From an uncultured Alphaproteobacteria bacterium (GTDB taxonomy: Bacteria > Pseudomonadota > Alphaproteobacteria > Micropepsales > Micropepsaceae): 64,000 bases of DNA. Location of the stretch: the NCBI GenBank assembly GCA_902826695.1, contig CADEFU010000010.1, forward strand, positions 118,349-182,348, given 5' to 3'. This document shows, piece by piece, positions 53,849 to 63,476 of this stretch; the stretch's first letter is position 1; the number at the start of each line of letters is the position of its first letter. A program made the translations under genes and the position numbers. The notes beneath the pieces were generated by a model. The model did no database searches and was not told the origin of the DNA. It was given only the letters and a program-made list of their open reading frames with translations.

Positions 53849-54732
53849 GGCGCGTCGCTTCCGGCTTCTGCGAGCAACCACTCGCGAAAGGCTTTGACCT
53901 TCGGTGCGTTCTCGAGTTCCGGCGGGTAGACGAGCGCGTAGGCGCTGCCGCCGGGAAGCGAGGTTGCGAACGGACGGACTAGCCGACCGGCGTCAAGGTC
54001 GCCTTTGACGAGGACGCTTCGGCCGAGGGCGACGCCCAAGCCTTCGATCGCGGCTTGGATGAGCAGGCCGGAATCGTCGAAGCCGGGGCCGCGCGTTGCA
54101 TCCACCGCGGTGACGCCTGCCGCGCGGAGCCACATCGTCCAGTCTTCGCGCAATTCGTCGTGCAGGAGCGTGGTGCGGGCGAGGTCGGCCGGATCTTTGA
54201 GTTGGGCGGCCACCGATGGCGCGCATACGGGGAAGAGTTCTTCGCTCAGGAACTTGATCGTGGTCAGACCCGGCCATTCTTCGCGGCCATAGCGGATTGC
54301 CATGTCGACGTCCGGCCCAAGCGCCCCGGACTGCGCTTCAAAGGTGGCGAGCCAGACGTCGATGTTCGGGTGCTTGGCGCGGAAGGCGGCCAGGCGGGGA
54401 ACCAGCCACTTGCCGGCAAAAGAGGGCATGACGGCGACCGTCAGCCAGCCTTGGCCAGGGTCGACCGCTTGGAGCTTGCGGCCCGCCAGGGCGAGCTGGT
54501 CCAGGGCCTGGGTCACGGCGGGCAGGAACTTTTGGGCGGCCTCCGTGAGGGCGACAGCGCGCCCGTCACGGCGGAAGAGGGGCAGGCCGGCCCAGTCCTC
54601 CAACGTCTTCACCTGGTGGCTAACGGCGCTCTGGGTTACGGCCAATTCATCGGCGGCCTTTGTGAAACTAAGCAAGCGGGCCGCGGATTCGAAGGCACGC
54701 AAGGAATTTAGGGGCGGAAGTCTGCGCTGCAT
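53845..54732 (-). CDS. LysR-family regulator (GcvA-like)
   Basis: A 295-aa LTTR: N-terminal HTH LNSLRAFESAARLLSFTKAADELAVTQSAVSHQVKTLE, then the substrate-binding domain. LPPLNSLRAFE and the GLGVALGRSVLV end are typical of the GcvA branch. It is first in a unit with the phosphatase-like gene. The 34-aa ORF diverges from it at 54852, so that gene and/or LysR itself may be its target. Confidence 0.92.
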   Translation of the reverse strand: MQRRLPPLNSLRAFESAARLLSFTKAADELAVTQSAVSHQVKTLEDWAGLPLFRRDGRAVALTEAAQKFLPAVTQALDQLALAGRKLQAVDPGQGWLTVAVMPSFAGKWLVPRLAAFRAKHPNIDVWLATFEAQSGALGPDVDMAIRYGREEWPGLTTIKFLSEELFPVCAPSVAAQLKDPADLARTTLLHDELREDWTMWLRAAGVTAVDATRGPGFDDSGLLIQAAIEGLGVALGRSVLVKGDLDAGRLVRPFATSLPGGSAYALVYPPELENAPKVKAFREWLLAEAGSDAP

Positions 54733-54851
54733 GTGCCCATTCTATGATTTTTTCTCATGATGTCGATGAGAAGTCCTCGTTTGAATTAACGGGGCCCGGT
54801 CGCCATATTTTGGCTCATAGCAGTCATTCAACGAGAAAAGCGAGGCTTCAC

Positions 54852-54956
54852 ATGTATAAGGCATATCCGCTGTATCTGGCTCCGCGTGATGAGCGTCACT
54901 CATCGAAGCAGGGGATTTTCAGCTGGTTCTTCGGGGTTTTGTTCGGCATCCGCTGA
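54852..54956 (+). CDS. 34-aa small ORF divergent from the LysR gene
   Basis: ATG at 54852 preceded by GAGG with six-base spacing opens a 34-residue frame: polar start with aromatic residues (MYKAYPLYLAPRDERHSSKQ), then an amphipathic/hydrophobic C-terminus (GIFSWFFGVLFGIR). It is closed by a strong terminator 40 bp later. Good ribosome site, terminator and place opposite a LysR gene argue for a real transcript. Family not recognised; could be a small membrane peptide. Confidence 0.55.
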   Translation: MYKAYPLYLAPRDERHSSKQGIFSWFFGVLFGIR

Positions 54957-54995
54957 ACCTGATCGGAAAATCCGCGCTGCAGCGCAGCAAAGAAA

Positions 54996-55026
54996 GGGCT
55001 CCCCGCAGCGGGAGCCCTTCTTTTTT
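54996..55026 (+). terminator. Rho-independent terminator
   Basis: GGGCTCCC (54996-55003), loop CCGCAG-type 6 nt, GGGAGCCC (55010-55017), then TTCTTTTTT. It ends the 34-aa ORF transcript on the forward strand; on the reverse strand an A-to-T rich flank (TTTCTTTG) could help end the quinone oxidoreductase transcript, whose stop is at 55050. Confidence 0.9.
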
Positions 55027-55049
55027 GTGCCCGTTGGAAGCGGTGCCCG

Positions 55050-56048
55050 TCAGTCCATCGTGAGGACGACTTTGCCCTTCACTTTGCGCGCCGCCATGTC
55101 GTTCAGGGCTTCGGCGGCTTTCGCCAGCGGGTAGGTCTTGGAGACCGTCGGCTTCAGCTTGCCTTGCTGGATCCAGCCCATCAGCGCTTGCAGATTTTCC
55201 TGGTTGCGCTTTGGCTCGCGGGCGGTGAAGGCGCCCCAGAAGACGCCAACGATCTGGCAGCCTTTGAGAAGCGTCAGGTTCAGTGGAATGGCCGGGATGC
55301 CCGCCGGAAAACCGACGACGAGGTAGCGGCCTTCCCACGCGATCGAGCGGAGCGCGGGTTCGGCGTAGTCGCCGCCGACGCCGTCGTAGATCACATTCGC
55401 GCCGTCGCCGCCGAGGACGCGCTTGAAGTCTTCGGACAGCTTCTTCTGTGCGTCGCGATCGAGCGGATTCTCCGGGTAGACGAGGCCGTCGTCGGCGCCT
55501 TGCGCTTTGCAAAAATCCACCTTCTCCTGCGTAGAGCATGCGGCGATGACGCGGGCGCCCATGATCTTGCCGATCTCAACGGCGGCGATGCCGACGCCGC
55601 CGGCCGCGCCGAGCACAAGCAACGTCTCACCCTTCTTCAGGTTTGCGCGGTCCTTCAGCGCGTGGTGCGAGGTGCCGTAGGTCATCACGAAGGCGGAGGC
55701 CTGCGCGAAGTCGATGTTGGACGGGAACGGGATGCAGCGCGCTGCGGGGGCGCAGACTTCCTCCGCGAAGCCGCCGAAGCCAGTTGAGGCCATGACACGG
55801 TCGCCGACTTTCACGTTCGTGACGCCGGCGCCAAGCGCCTTGACGATGCCTGCAACCTCGCCGCCGGGCGCGAAGGGAAGCGCGGGTTTGAACTGGTATT
55901 TGTTCTGGATGATGAGCACGTCGGGGAAGTTCACACCGGCGGCCTTCACGTCGATCAGCACTTGGCCCGCATCCGGTTTGGGGCTTGGGACTTCGGTCAG
56001 AACCAGACTGTCGGGCGGGCCGTAGGCTTTGCAGAGCATGGCTTTCAT
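55050..56048 (-). CDS. NADPH:quinone oxidoreductase (zinc-free MDR family)
   Basis: A 332-aa medium-chain reductase: MKAMLCKAYGPPDSLVLTEVP, AAGVNFPDVLIIQNKYQ, PFAPGGEVAG and the cofactor motif LVLGAAGGVGIAAVEIGK (GxxGGxG). The zinc-ligand Cys and His of alcohol dehydrogenases are missing, as expected for quinone oxidoreductases. ATG at 56048 has CGGAGA six bases upstream; the frame opens two codons earlier. Convergent with the 34-aa ORF and sharing its terminator. Confidence 0.93.
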   Translation of the reverse strand: MKAMLCKAYGPPDSLVLTEVPSPKPDAGQVLIDVKAAGVNFPDVLIIQNKYQFKPALPFAPGGEVAGIVKALGAGVTNVKVGDRVMASTGFGGFAEEVCAPAARCIPFPSNIDFAQASAFVMTYGTSHHALKDRANLKKGETLLVLGAAGGVGIAAVEIGKIMGARVIAACSTQEKVDFCKAQGADDGLVYPENPLDRDAQKKLSEDFKRVLGGDGANVIYDGVGGDYAEPALRSIAWEGRYLVVGFPAGIPAIPLNLTLLKGCQIVGVFWGAFTAREPKRNQENLQALMGWIQQGKLKPTVSKTYPLAKAAEALNDMAARKVKGKVVLTMD

Positions 56049-56187
56049 GAACAATCTCCGTGGCTTGAGTGCTTTTGCGCGCGGACGTTAGGCGAGGGTC
56101 GCGCAGCCGTGAAGCCCCATTCAGCGATCGTTCAGGCGCCCAGGCGCGTAATTTGCGCGTTAGCTCTGCCTGGAATGGAGAAAAGCG

Positions 56188-56562
56188 ATGCCCACGTCAC
56201 TATGGCGCGGTGCTGCCGTTGCGGTGGCCGCGTTCGCGTTCGCTGGACCGGCACTTGCCGAGGAAGCCAAGCCCTCTGCGCGGCCCTGCCCGTTCGTGCG
56301 CTCGATCGACAATTTCAAAGCGGTCGATGATCGTACCGCCATCATCGAGACGTCGCCCAGCCGCAAGTACTTGGTGAAGTTCGCCAACACGTGCCGGGAA
56401 ATGAAATGGGCTGTGTTTGCACGCGTCGAAGCGCGGCCCGGAATCTGCCTGAGCACCGGCGATATCATCGTGTTCGGCGATCGCAATTTCTCCGACCGCT
56501 GCTGGATTTCTTCGATCACCCAATTGCCGCCGCAGGGCGCACAGTCCCCAGCGTCGTACTAA
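56188..56562 (+). CDS. DUF6491-like exported protein
   Basis: A 124-aa periplasmic protein with signal AAVAVAAFAFAGPALAEEA and four Cys (CPFVRSID, NTCREMKW, PGICLST, RCWISSI) in the spacing of DUF6491, a family common in Caulobacterales and Sphingomonadales with unknown function; the Cys are likely in two disulfides. ATG 56188. Its stop overlaps the asparaginase gene convergently by 4 bp. Confidence 0.8.
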   Translation: MPTSLWRGAAVAVAAFAFAGPALAEEAKPSARPCPFVRSIDNFKAVDDRTAIIETSPSRKYLVKFANTCREMKWAVFARVEARPGICLSTGDIIVFGDRNFSDRCWISSITQLPPQGAQSPASY

Positions 56563-57569
56563 CGCGGCAATTTCGCGAGCGCCGCCGTTGTGCGGCGCTC
56601 GCCCACTACATCGCCGCGCCAGTTCTTGATGGGCGGATTTGTGTGTTTGGCGATTTGCGGCGAAGCTTCGTCTGCGATACCCAGCAACGTCAGCAGTCTG
56701 GCCATCACGGTTTCAGCGGCGCGGGTGCCGCCGTCGTCGACTTTGAGCGCGATCCCTAAGCCCTGATCGGGGAGTGCGGCCATGAATACGGCCTCGGCCC
56801 CGGTCTTCACGACAGCGCGGCCGCGCGAGGCCTGGATGAGGTCCGCGCAGGCGCGGCCGGTGCCGGAGACCAGCAACGGATGGGCCTTCCAAGCGGCGAC
56901 AATGCGTTTGGCGGCGGCTGCGCGCGCGGGCGAAAGGTGCGACGTGTCGGCGAGCCTGGCCATGCCGCGCGCGAGGTTTGCGAGCGGGATCGCATAGTTC
57001 GGCGCGGCGCAGCCGTCGATGCCCACCGTCATGTCGTTTGCGTTGACGGCGCAGAGATCGGCAATCGCCTCGCGCACGAGAACTTGGACCGGATGATCGG
57101 GGCGTTCGTAACCTTGGGGCGCAATCTTCAGGTGGCGGGCCACAGTCAGGAAACCCGCGTGTTTGCCGGAGCAATTGTTGTGCAGGCGGCACGGCTTTTC
57201 GCCCGCGCGCAGCATCGCGTGGGCCGTCGGCTCATGGAACGGCAGATGCGGACCGCAGGCGAGGTCGCCTTCGACGCAGTCGATGCGGGCGAGCCAGCCC
57301 TTCACGCGATCGGTATGCATCGGCTCGCTGGAATGCGAGGCGCAGGCGAGGGCTAGGTTTTCATCGCTGAGGCCAAACGCGTCTGCCGCACCGGTTTCGA
57401 CGAGCGGGAGCGCTTGCAGCGACTTGAATGCGGAGCGCGGGAATACAGCGTTTTGTGCGTCGCCCCAGCTTGCGATGATCTTGCCCGACGCATCGCCGAT
57501 CACGATCGAACCGCGGTGAACGCTTTCGACGACGCCGCCGCGGGTGAGTTCGACCAAGATGGGGTTCAT
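56559..57569 (-). CDS. Asparaginase (Rhizobium etli AnsA-type, PF06089)
   Basis: A 336-aa serine-dependent asparaginase unrelated to E. coli AnsB. The Ser-Lys pair is in FPRSAFKSLQALP; HNNCSGKHAGFL and GIDGCAAPNYAIPL hold the conserved Cys residues that bind zinc in ReAV. It makes aspartate and ammonia in the cytosol. The ATG at 57569 overlaps the chrR stop by 4 bp, so it is in the rpoE-chrR transcript and probably controlled by RpoE. Confidence 0.9.
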   Translation of the reverse strand: MNPILVELTRGGVVESVHRGSIVIGDASGKIIASWGDAQNAVFPRSAFKSLQALPLVETGAADAFGLSDENLALACASHSSEPMHTDRVKGWLARIDCVEGDLACGPHLPFHEPTAHAMLRAGEKPCRLHNNCSGKHAGFLTVARHLKIAPQGYERPDHPVQVLVREAIADLCAVNANDMTVGIDGCAAPNYAIPLANLARGMARLADTSHLSPARAAAAKRIVAAWKAHPLLVSGTGRACADLIQASRGRAVVKTGAEAVFMAALPDQGLGIALKVDDGGTRAAETVMARLLTLLGIADEASPQIAKHTNPPIKNWRGDVVGERRTTAALAKLPR

Positions 57570-58225
57570 GACTTCCGGCCGAAGTTCAGGACGCGCTGGA
57601 GCACGCCCAAGGGGCCGGTGAATTTCAGAGGGGCCGTTGTTACGGCGAGGGCGAAGCAAACCTCGCCGGGTTGGGCGATGGGTCGGTGGGTGACGCTTTC
57701 GTCGCCGATCGCGATGTCGCCAGCGGCGTAGAGGCCGGTCTCGTCTTTGAAGGCGCCGGTTAGAACCAGCGTGAACTCTTGGCCGCCATGGGTGTGCTTC
57801 GGCGGTCCGTAGCCCGGTTCAATGCGGAACACTTGGAACGTCTCACCCGCTGCCGTTTCGGGGAGTTTGAGGTCGAGAATTTTGAGGCCCGGGCCGCCGG
57901 GGTACCATGCAGCGCTGCCAAGCGCCGAGCCGATGATGTCCCGGACTTCAGCTGGGATCGACACGAGCGTTTGCGGGAACACGGGCGGCGATTGCGGTTG
58001 TGCGTCGATGGCTGCGAGCACGGTGTCGAGAGCACCCGGGTCAACATCGACGCCATCGTCGATTGCAAGTTCGCTGCCGCCGATGGTTTCGACGTCGTGC
58101 ATGATCGTGCGGCAATGCGCGCAGAGCGTCGCGTGCGCGTTGAGAATGCGACTGACGGCGGGCGAGAGTGCGCCGGTCGCGGCGGCGGTGAGGAGCGTGG
58201 CGCTGGGATGGTGGGTCGGCATCAT
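57566..58225 (-). CDS. chrR: ChrR-like cupin anti-sigma factor
   Basis: A 219-aa zinc anti-sigma factor. The N-terminal HATLCAHC is the HxxxCxxC zinc site of the sigma-binding domain; the C-terminal cupin has HTHGGQEFTLVLTG and DIAIGDESVTHRP, the second zinc site that in Rhodobacter sphaeroides is needed for response to singlet oxygen. It overlaps the rpoE stop (ATGA) and the asparaginase start. Confidence 0.93.
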   Translation of the reverse strand: MMPTHHPSATLLTAAATGALSPAVSRILNAHATLCAHCRTIMHDVETIGGSELAIDDGVDVDPGALDTVLAAIDAQPQSPPVFPQTLVSIPAEVRDIIGSALGSAAWYPGGPGLKILDLKLPETAAGETFQVFRIEPGYGPPKHTHGGQEFTLVLTGAFKDETGLYAAGDIAIGDESVTHRPIAQPGEVCFALAVTTAPLKFTGPLGVLQRVLNFGRKS

Positions 58226-58806
58226 ACGCTCTCCTCTCCCTCAACGGCTTTGCGCAGGCGGGCGAACGCCAGCCGCAGGCGCGATTTGACCGTGCCCAAG
58301 GGGATCTTCGTTTCTTCTGCGATCTGGCTGTGCGGTTTGGCGAGATAGAACGCCTCATGCACGAGGTCGGCTTGTTCCTTCGGCAGCGTCTTTAGCGCGC
58401 GCGTTATGCGGGCTTCGCGGTCGAGCGTGTCGAGACGGACATCGGCGGCCTCAGGTTCGTCGGGCACGAGCATCGGATCGTTCGGGTCGAGCTCCGGACG
58501 CCTCTCTTTACGCACGGCGTCGATGCGGCGGTTTCTCGCGATCGTGAACAGCCAGGTCGAGACCGAGGCCTGGCGCCTGTCAAACGTCGCAGCCTTCCGC
58601 CAGACGGTCAGCATGACCTCCTGGGTCAACTCCTCCGCCTGGCCGCGGTCTGTGCCGATCTTGATCAAGTACCCTTTGACCTTGGGCGCGAAGTAGCGAA
58701 ACAGCGCGGCAAAGGCGGCTTTATCAGCTTTGGCGGCGATCGCCTCCACGAGGGCCGCTTGGGCGTCGCGGTCTGGGGTCGCTGTGTCTTCGGCCGGTGC
58801 ACGCAT
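58222..58806 (-). CDS. rpoE: ECF sigma factor of the RpoE/ECF11 group
   Basis: A 194-aa ECF sigma factor: sigma-2 region FRYFAPKVKGYLIKIG to SVSTWLFTIARNRRIDAVRKE, sigma-4 region LPKEQADLVHEAFYLAKPHSQIAEETKIPLGTVKSRLRLAFARL. Paired with ChrR, it belongs to the singlet-oxygen/organic hydroperoxide response group. Such sigmas activate their own operon; I could not find a clean TGATCC / TAAGA promoter in 58807-58987. Confidence 0.95.
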   Translation of the reverse strand: MRAPAEDTATPDRDAQAALVEAIAAKADKAAFAALFRYFAPKVKGYLIKIGTDRGQAEELTQEVMLTVWRKAATFDRRQASVSTWLFTIARNRRIDAVRKERRPELDPNDPMLVPDEPEAADVRLDTLDREARITRALKTLPKEQADLVHEAFYLAKPHSQIAEETKIPLGTVKSRLRLAFARLRKAVEGEESV

Positions 58807-58987
58807 AAGGCGACCCTAGCAAACAGGCGTTGGCTGCGGGAATCGACATTTCCGCCGCACAGCACACGCGGAAGGGGCTTCACAAAAAGGCCCCATATAG
58901 GCGAGACATTGGGGGTGGTGAAGCACATGCCAGGGTTGATTCGCGGCATGGGGCTTGGGGTGTTGTCTCAAACACAAGGTTGTCTCG

Positions 58988-59485
58988 ATGTCTCGGATTG
59001 GTTTTTCGATTGCGGCCTTTGTAGGCGCGCTCGGCGTGGCGCAGGCGGCGCCGACCCTGCTTGGTACGTCGGACGCTTGGGAGGCGTACAAGAACAGCGA
59101 CACCCGTGGCGCAGTCTGCTGGGCCGTCTCGACGCCCACGGCGAAGGAGCCGGCAGCGGCAAAGCGCGATCCGATCTACTTCCTGATCACGACCTGGCCC
59201 AAGGCCAGTATCGCGAACGAGCCGTCGGTCGTGATCGGTTATCAGTTCAAGGAAGGTTCGAACGCAACCGTGCAGGTTGGGGCCGACAAGTTCGAGCTCT
59301 TCACCAAAGCCGACGGCGCTTGGCTTGCCGGCAAGCAGGACGAGCAGCGCCTGATCACGGCGATGCGCGGTGCCGGCGAAATGACGGTTAAGGGCATCTC
59401 GAAGCGCGGAACGCTGACGACGGACACCTATTCGCTGAAGGGTATTTCCGTCGCACTCGACAAAGTGGCGGAAGGCTGCAAATAG
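58988..59485 (+). CDS. IalB-like (invasion-associated locus B) exported protein
   Basis: A 165-aa periplasmic protein with signal FSIAAFVGALGVAQAAP. The rest (DAWEAYKNSDTRGAVCWAVSTPTAKEPA, YFLITTWPKASIANEPSVVIGYQFKEGS) fits the invasion-associated locus B family, in which one Cys pair is usual (GAVCWA, AEGCK). Function in free-living bacteria unknown. ATG 58988 with AAGG nine bases upstream. Divergent from rpoE; has its own terminator. Confidence 0.8.
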   Translation: MSRIGFSIAAFVGALGVAQAAPTLLGTSDAWEAYKNSDTRGAVCWAVSTPTAKEPAAAKRDPIYFLITTWPKASIANEPSVVIGYQFKEGSNATVQVGADKFELFTKADGAWLAGKQDEQRLITAMRGAGEMTVKGISKRGTLTTDTYSLKGISVALDKVAEGCK

Positions 59486-59522
59486 ACAGGGCTTGAGCGG
59501 CTTTTAGTCGGGCCTGAATTTC

Positions 59523-59558
59523 AGAGGGCGGCTGGGTCAAGCCGCCCTCTTTGCTTTT
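59523..59558 (+). terminator. Terminator of the IalB-like gene
   Basis: An 11-bp stem (AGAGGGCGGCT / AGCCGCCCTCT, 59523-59533 with 59540-59550), 6-nt loop, then TTGCTTTT. It ends 11 bp before the rlmN ATG. Confidence 0.85.
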
Positions 59559-59568
59559 GGACGTTTCG

Positions 59569-60708
59569 ATGAGTTCTCCGAAGACATCGCTGATCGGGTT
59601 GACGCGCGACGGCTTGAAGGCCGCGCTCGCCGGTGCCGGCGTCGAGGCGAAGCATCAGACTATGCGCGCGAGCCAGATTTGGAACGCAGCCTATGTGCAG
59701 GGCGCGACGGGGTTCGATGCGATCACCACGCTGGCCAAGCCCTTGCGTGCTGAGTTCAGCGAGCGGTTTTCGTTCGCGCGACCTGAGGTCGTCACGGCGC
59801 AGGTGTCGAAGGACGGGACGCGCAAGTGGCTGATCCGGTTTGGGCCGGGTGTCGAAGTCGAGACGGTTTTCATTCCCGATGAGGATCGCGGGACGCTGTG
59901 CATTTCCTCCCAGGTGGGGTGCACGCTGACGTGCCGGTTCTGCCATACCGGAACGCAGAAGCTCGTGCGCAATCTGACGGCGGGTGAGATTGTTTCGCAG
60001 GTTCTCGTCGCGCGCGACGATCTGAAAGAATGGCCGCGCGCGGGGCGCAATTCGGAAGAGCGGATGATCACCAACATCGTGATGATGGGGATGGGCGAGC
60101 CGCTCTACAATTTCGAGAACGTGCGCGACGCGATCAACGTGATCGCCGATGGTGAGGGCTTGTCGGTCTCGAAGCGGCGGATCACGCTGTCGACAGCCGG
60201 CGTCGTTCCGATGATCCCGAAGGCCGGCGAAGAGATCGGGGCGATGTTGGCGATTTCGCTGCATGCGCCGCGGGACGAGGTGCGCGACGTGATCGTGCCC
60301 TTGAACAAGAAGTATCCGATCAAGGAGCTGCTGGCGGCTTGCCGGGAATATCCGGGGCTTTCGAACGCGCGGCGGATCACGTTCGAGTACGTGATGCTGA
60401 AGGGCGTGAACGATTCCAACGCCGATGCGCGCGAACTCGTGAAGATCATTCGCGGCATTCCCGCCAAGATCAATTTGATCCCGTTCAATGCCTGGCCGGG
60501 TGCGCCGTACGAGTGCTCGGATTGGGAGCGCATCGAGGAGTTCGGCGAGATCGTCAATCGCGCGGGCTATGCCTCGCCGATCCGCACGCCGCGCGGACGC
60601 GATATCATGGCGGCCTGCGGGCAGCTGAAGAGCGAGAGCGTCAAGCAGCGCGCGAGCGAGAAGATGGCTGAGCTGCGCTCCAAAGAAATTTCACGTATGC
60701 CGCATTGA
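59569..60708 (+). CDS. rlmN: Dual-specificity 23S rRNA/tRNA methyltransferase RlmN
   Basis: A 379-aa radical SAM enzyme making m2A2503 in 23S rRNA and m2A37 in t[14 protein letters not shown] is the CX3CX2C cluster motif; [17 protein letters not shown] and the methyl-carrying Cys near [10 protein letters not shown] are typical. ATG 59569, only 11 bp after the preceding terminator, so its promoter must overlap that terminator or it relies on readthrough. Confidence 0.97.
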   Translation: MSSPKTSLIGLTRDGLKAALAGAGVEAKHQTMRASQIWNAAYVQGATGFDAITTLAKPLRAEFSERFSFARPEVVTAQVSKDGTRKWLIRFGPGVEVETVFIPDEDRGTLCISSQVGCTLTCRFCHTGTQKLVRNLTAGEIVSQVLVARDDLKEWPRAGRNSEERMITNIVMMGMGEPLYNFENVRDAINVIADGEGLSVSKRRITLSTAGVVPMIPKAGEEIGAMLAISLHAPRDEVRDVIVPLNKKYPIKELLAACREYPGLSNARRITFEYVMLKGVNDSNADARELVKIIRGIPAKINLIPFNAWPGAPYECSDWERIEEFGEIVNRAGYASPIRTPRGRDIMAACGQLKSESVKQRASEKMAELRSKEISRMPH

Positions 60709-60718
60709 GGACTTTCGT

Positions 60719-61945
<1,227 letters not shown>

Positions 61946-61948
61946 CCG

Positions 61949-62281
61949 CTAGAGTTTGTCCCAGTAGATCTCGAAAAGATTGCCTTCCGGATCGGTGATG
62001 CGGGCGGCGAAGAAGTCGTCTTCGTCGAAGGCGATGGCGACGCCTAAGTGCTCGGCCCACGCCTCAACCGCCGATTTGGTTTCGACGCGGAAGCCGAAGT
62101 GGAAGTTCTCGCCCGCACCCAAGGGCGCACCCTTCTTGAAGAAAATAGAGATGCCGGGGCCGTAGACGAACGACTCACGCAGCTCGAGGCCCATGCGCTG
62201 GGCGTACCATTGCGCCAGCACCTGCGGGTCGCGCGAAGGGATGTTGATGTGGTCGAGCCACAACGGGGGCAAAGCGCTCAT
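61949..62281 (-). CDS. VOC-family (glyoxalase/bleomycin-resistance fold) protein
   Basis: A 110-aa VOC protein: LDHINIPSRDPQVLAQWYAQ, FHFGFRVETKSAVEAWAEHL and ITDPEGNLFEIYWDKL contain the His and Glu metal-ligand positions. Enzymatic or binding role unknown. ATG at 62281, two bases after the folD stop; last gene of the yggT-yggU-folD unit. Confidence 0.88.
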   Translation of the reverse strand: MSALPPLWLDHINIPSRDPQVLAQWYAQRMGLELRESFVYGPGISIFFKKGAPLGAGENFHFGFRVETKSAVEAWAEHLGVAIAFDEDDFFAARITDPEGNLFEIYWDKL

Positions 62282-62283
62282 TA

Positions 62284-63174
62284 TCAAAGCTCCGTGGGCA
62301 CGCTCATGCCTCGTTGCGCATAGGCGGCCAAGACCGTGTTTCTGAGCAGGCAGGCGCGCGTCATTGGCCCTACCCCGCCGGGTACGGGCGTGATCGCGCC
62401 AGCGCGCTCACTCGCTTCACTATAAGCCACATCGCCGAAGAGTTTCGACTTTCCCGTGGGCAAATCGATGCGATTCATGCCCACATCGATCACGATTGCG
62501 CCGGGTTTGATCCAATCGCCCTTCACCATTTCAGCGCGCCCGACGGCGGCAACGAGGACGTCGGCGGCGCGGGCGAGAGGGCCTAAGTCCTTCGTTTTCG
62601 AATGAGCGATGGTGACTGTGCAGTTCTCCTGGAGCAGGAGCTGAGCCATCGGTTTGCCGACAAGTTGCGAGCGGCCGATGACAAGGGCGTTCAAGCCTTC
62701 GAGCTTGGGCTGAATCGATTTGATCATCATCAGGCAGCCTTGCGGCGTGCACGAGACGAGCGCATTCGACTTGCCGCTCGCGAGGCGGCCGGCAGAGAGC
62801 GGGGTGAGACCGTCGACATCCTTGTCGGGCGATAGCGTGTCGAGCACCGCTTCTTGACGCACTTGCTTTGGTGTCGGGAATTGGACGAGGACGCCATGCA
62901 CCGTGGGGTCGGCGTTCAGTTTGCGGACAACATCCAACACCTCAGCTTCGCTCGCGGTTGCGGGCAGTTTCACATCGCGGGAGTTGATGCCGACTTCACG
63001 GGCGTCTTCGACCTTCAGGCGAACGTAGATCTCGCTGGCGGGGTCGTTGCCCACGAGGACGACGGTGAGCCCTATGGGGGCGCCTTGGCTTTGCTTGAAT
63101 GCGGCAGCGGCCGACGCGACGCGGGCGCGGACAGAAGCTGCGAAGGCTTTGCCGTCGATTACTTGTGCGGTCAT
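62284..63174 (-). CDS. folD: Methylenetetrahydrofolate dehydrogenase/cyclohydrolase FolD
   Basis: A 296-aa bifunctional enzyme interconverting 5,10-methylene- and 10-formyl-THF. VGNDPASEIYVRLKVEDAREVGI, VHGVLVQFPTP, DVDGLTPLSAGRLASG and VIGRSQLVGKPMAQLLL are family hallmarks; C-terminal ITPVPGGVGPMTRA. ATG at 63174 overlaps the yggU stop by 4 bp. Confidence 0.98.
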   Translation of the reverse strand: MTAQVIDGKAFAASVRARVASAAAAFKQSQGAPIGLTVVLVGNDPASEIYVRLKVEDAREVGINSRDVKLPATASEAEVLDVVRKLNADPTVHGVLVQFPTPKQVRQEAVLDTLSPDKDVDGLTPLSAGRLASGKSNALVSCTPQGCLMMIKSIQPKLEGLNALVIGRSQLVGKPMAQLLLQENCTVTIAHSKTKDLGPLARAADVLVAAVGRAEMVKGDWIKPGAIVIDVGMNRIDLPTGKSKLFGDVAYSEASERAGAITPVPGGVGPMTRACLLRNTVLAAYAQRGMSVPTEL

Positions 63175-63476
63175 TCGAACCTCTTGAGCCAAGACGCCGC
63201 GCGAGGTTCCAGCACCTTCGCGTCGCCCGCAATCAGGACTGTTTTGAGGCGCGAAGTTTTGCCAGCGGTGACGGAGACAGTCGACTTCGGTACGCCGATT
63301 TCGTCTGCGACCAATTGGACAAGTGCGGTGTTCGCGCGGCCATCTTCCGGCACGGCGCGCACGCGGGCATGAAGTACGCCTTGTTTCACGCCGTCGAACG
63401 CGTCACGCGCAGCGCGCGGGGTCAGTCGGATGGCGATGAGGATGCCGTCACGGCTTGTCCGGACCGGGCTGGTCAA
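63171..63476 (-). CDS. yggU: YggU family protein (DUF167)
   Basis: A 101-aa DUF167 protein: IRLTPRAARDAFDG, LHARVRAVPEDGRANTALVQLVADEIGVP and VSVTAGKTSRLKTVLI are typical. Function unknown. It overlaps yggT by 4 bp upstream and folD by 4 bp downstream. Confidence 0.93.
   Translation of the reverse strand: MTSPVRTSRDGILIAIRLTPRAARDAFDGVKQGVLHARVRAVPEDGRANTALVQLVADEIGVPKSTVSVTAGKTSRLKTVLIAGDAKVLEPRAASWLKRFE

Noticed and set aside
54744..54851. N-terminal extension of the 34-aa ORF to 70 aa
   Set aside because: The extra part has no ribosome site and overlaps the LysR promoter area; the ATG at 54852 has a well-placed GAGG.
58807..58987. RpoE-type autoregulatory promoter (TGATCC / TAAGA)
   Set aside because: Only weak look-alikes (CGATTC, CTAGG) at wrong spacing; not strong enough to annotate.
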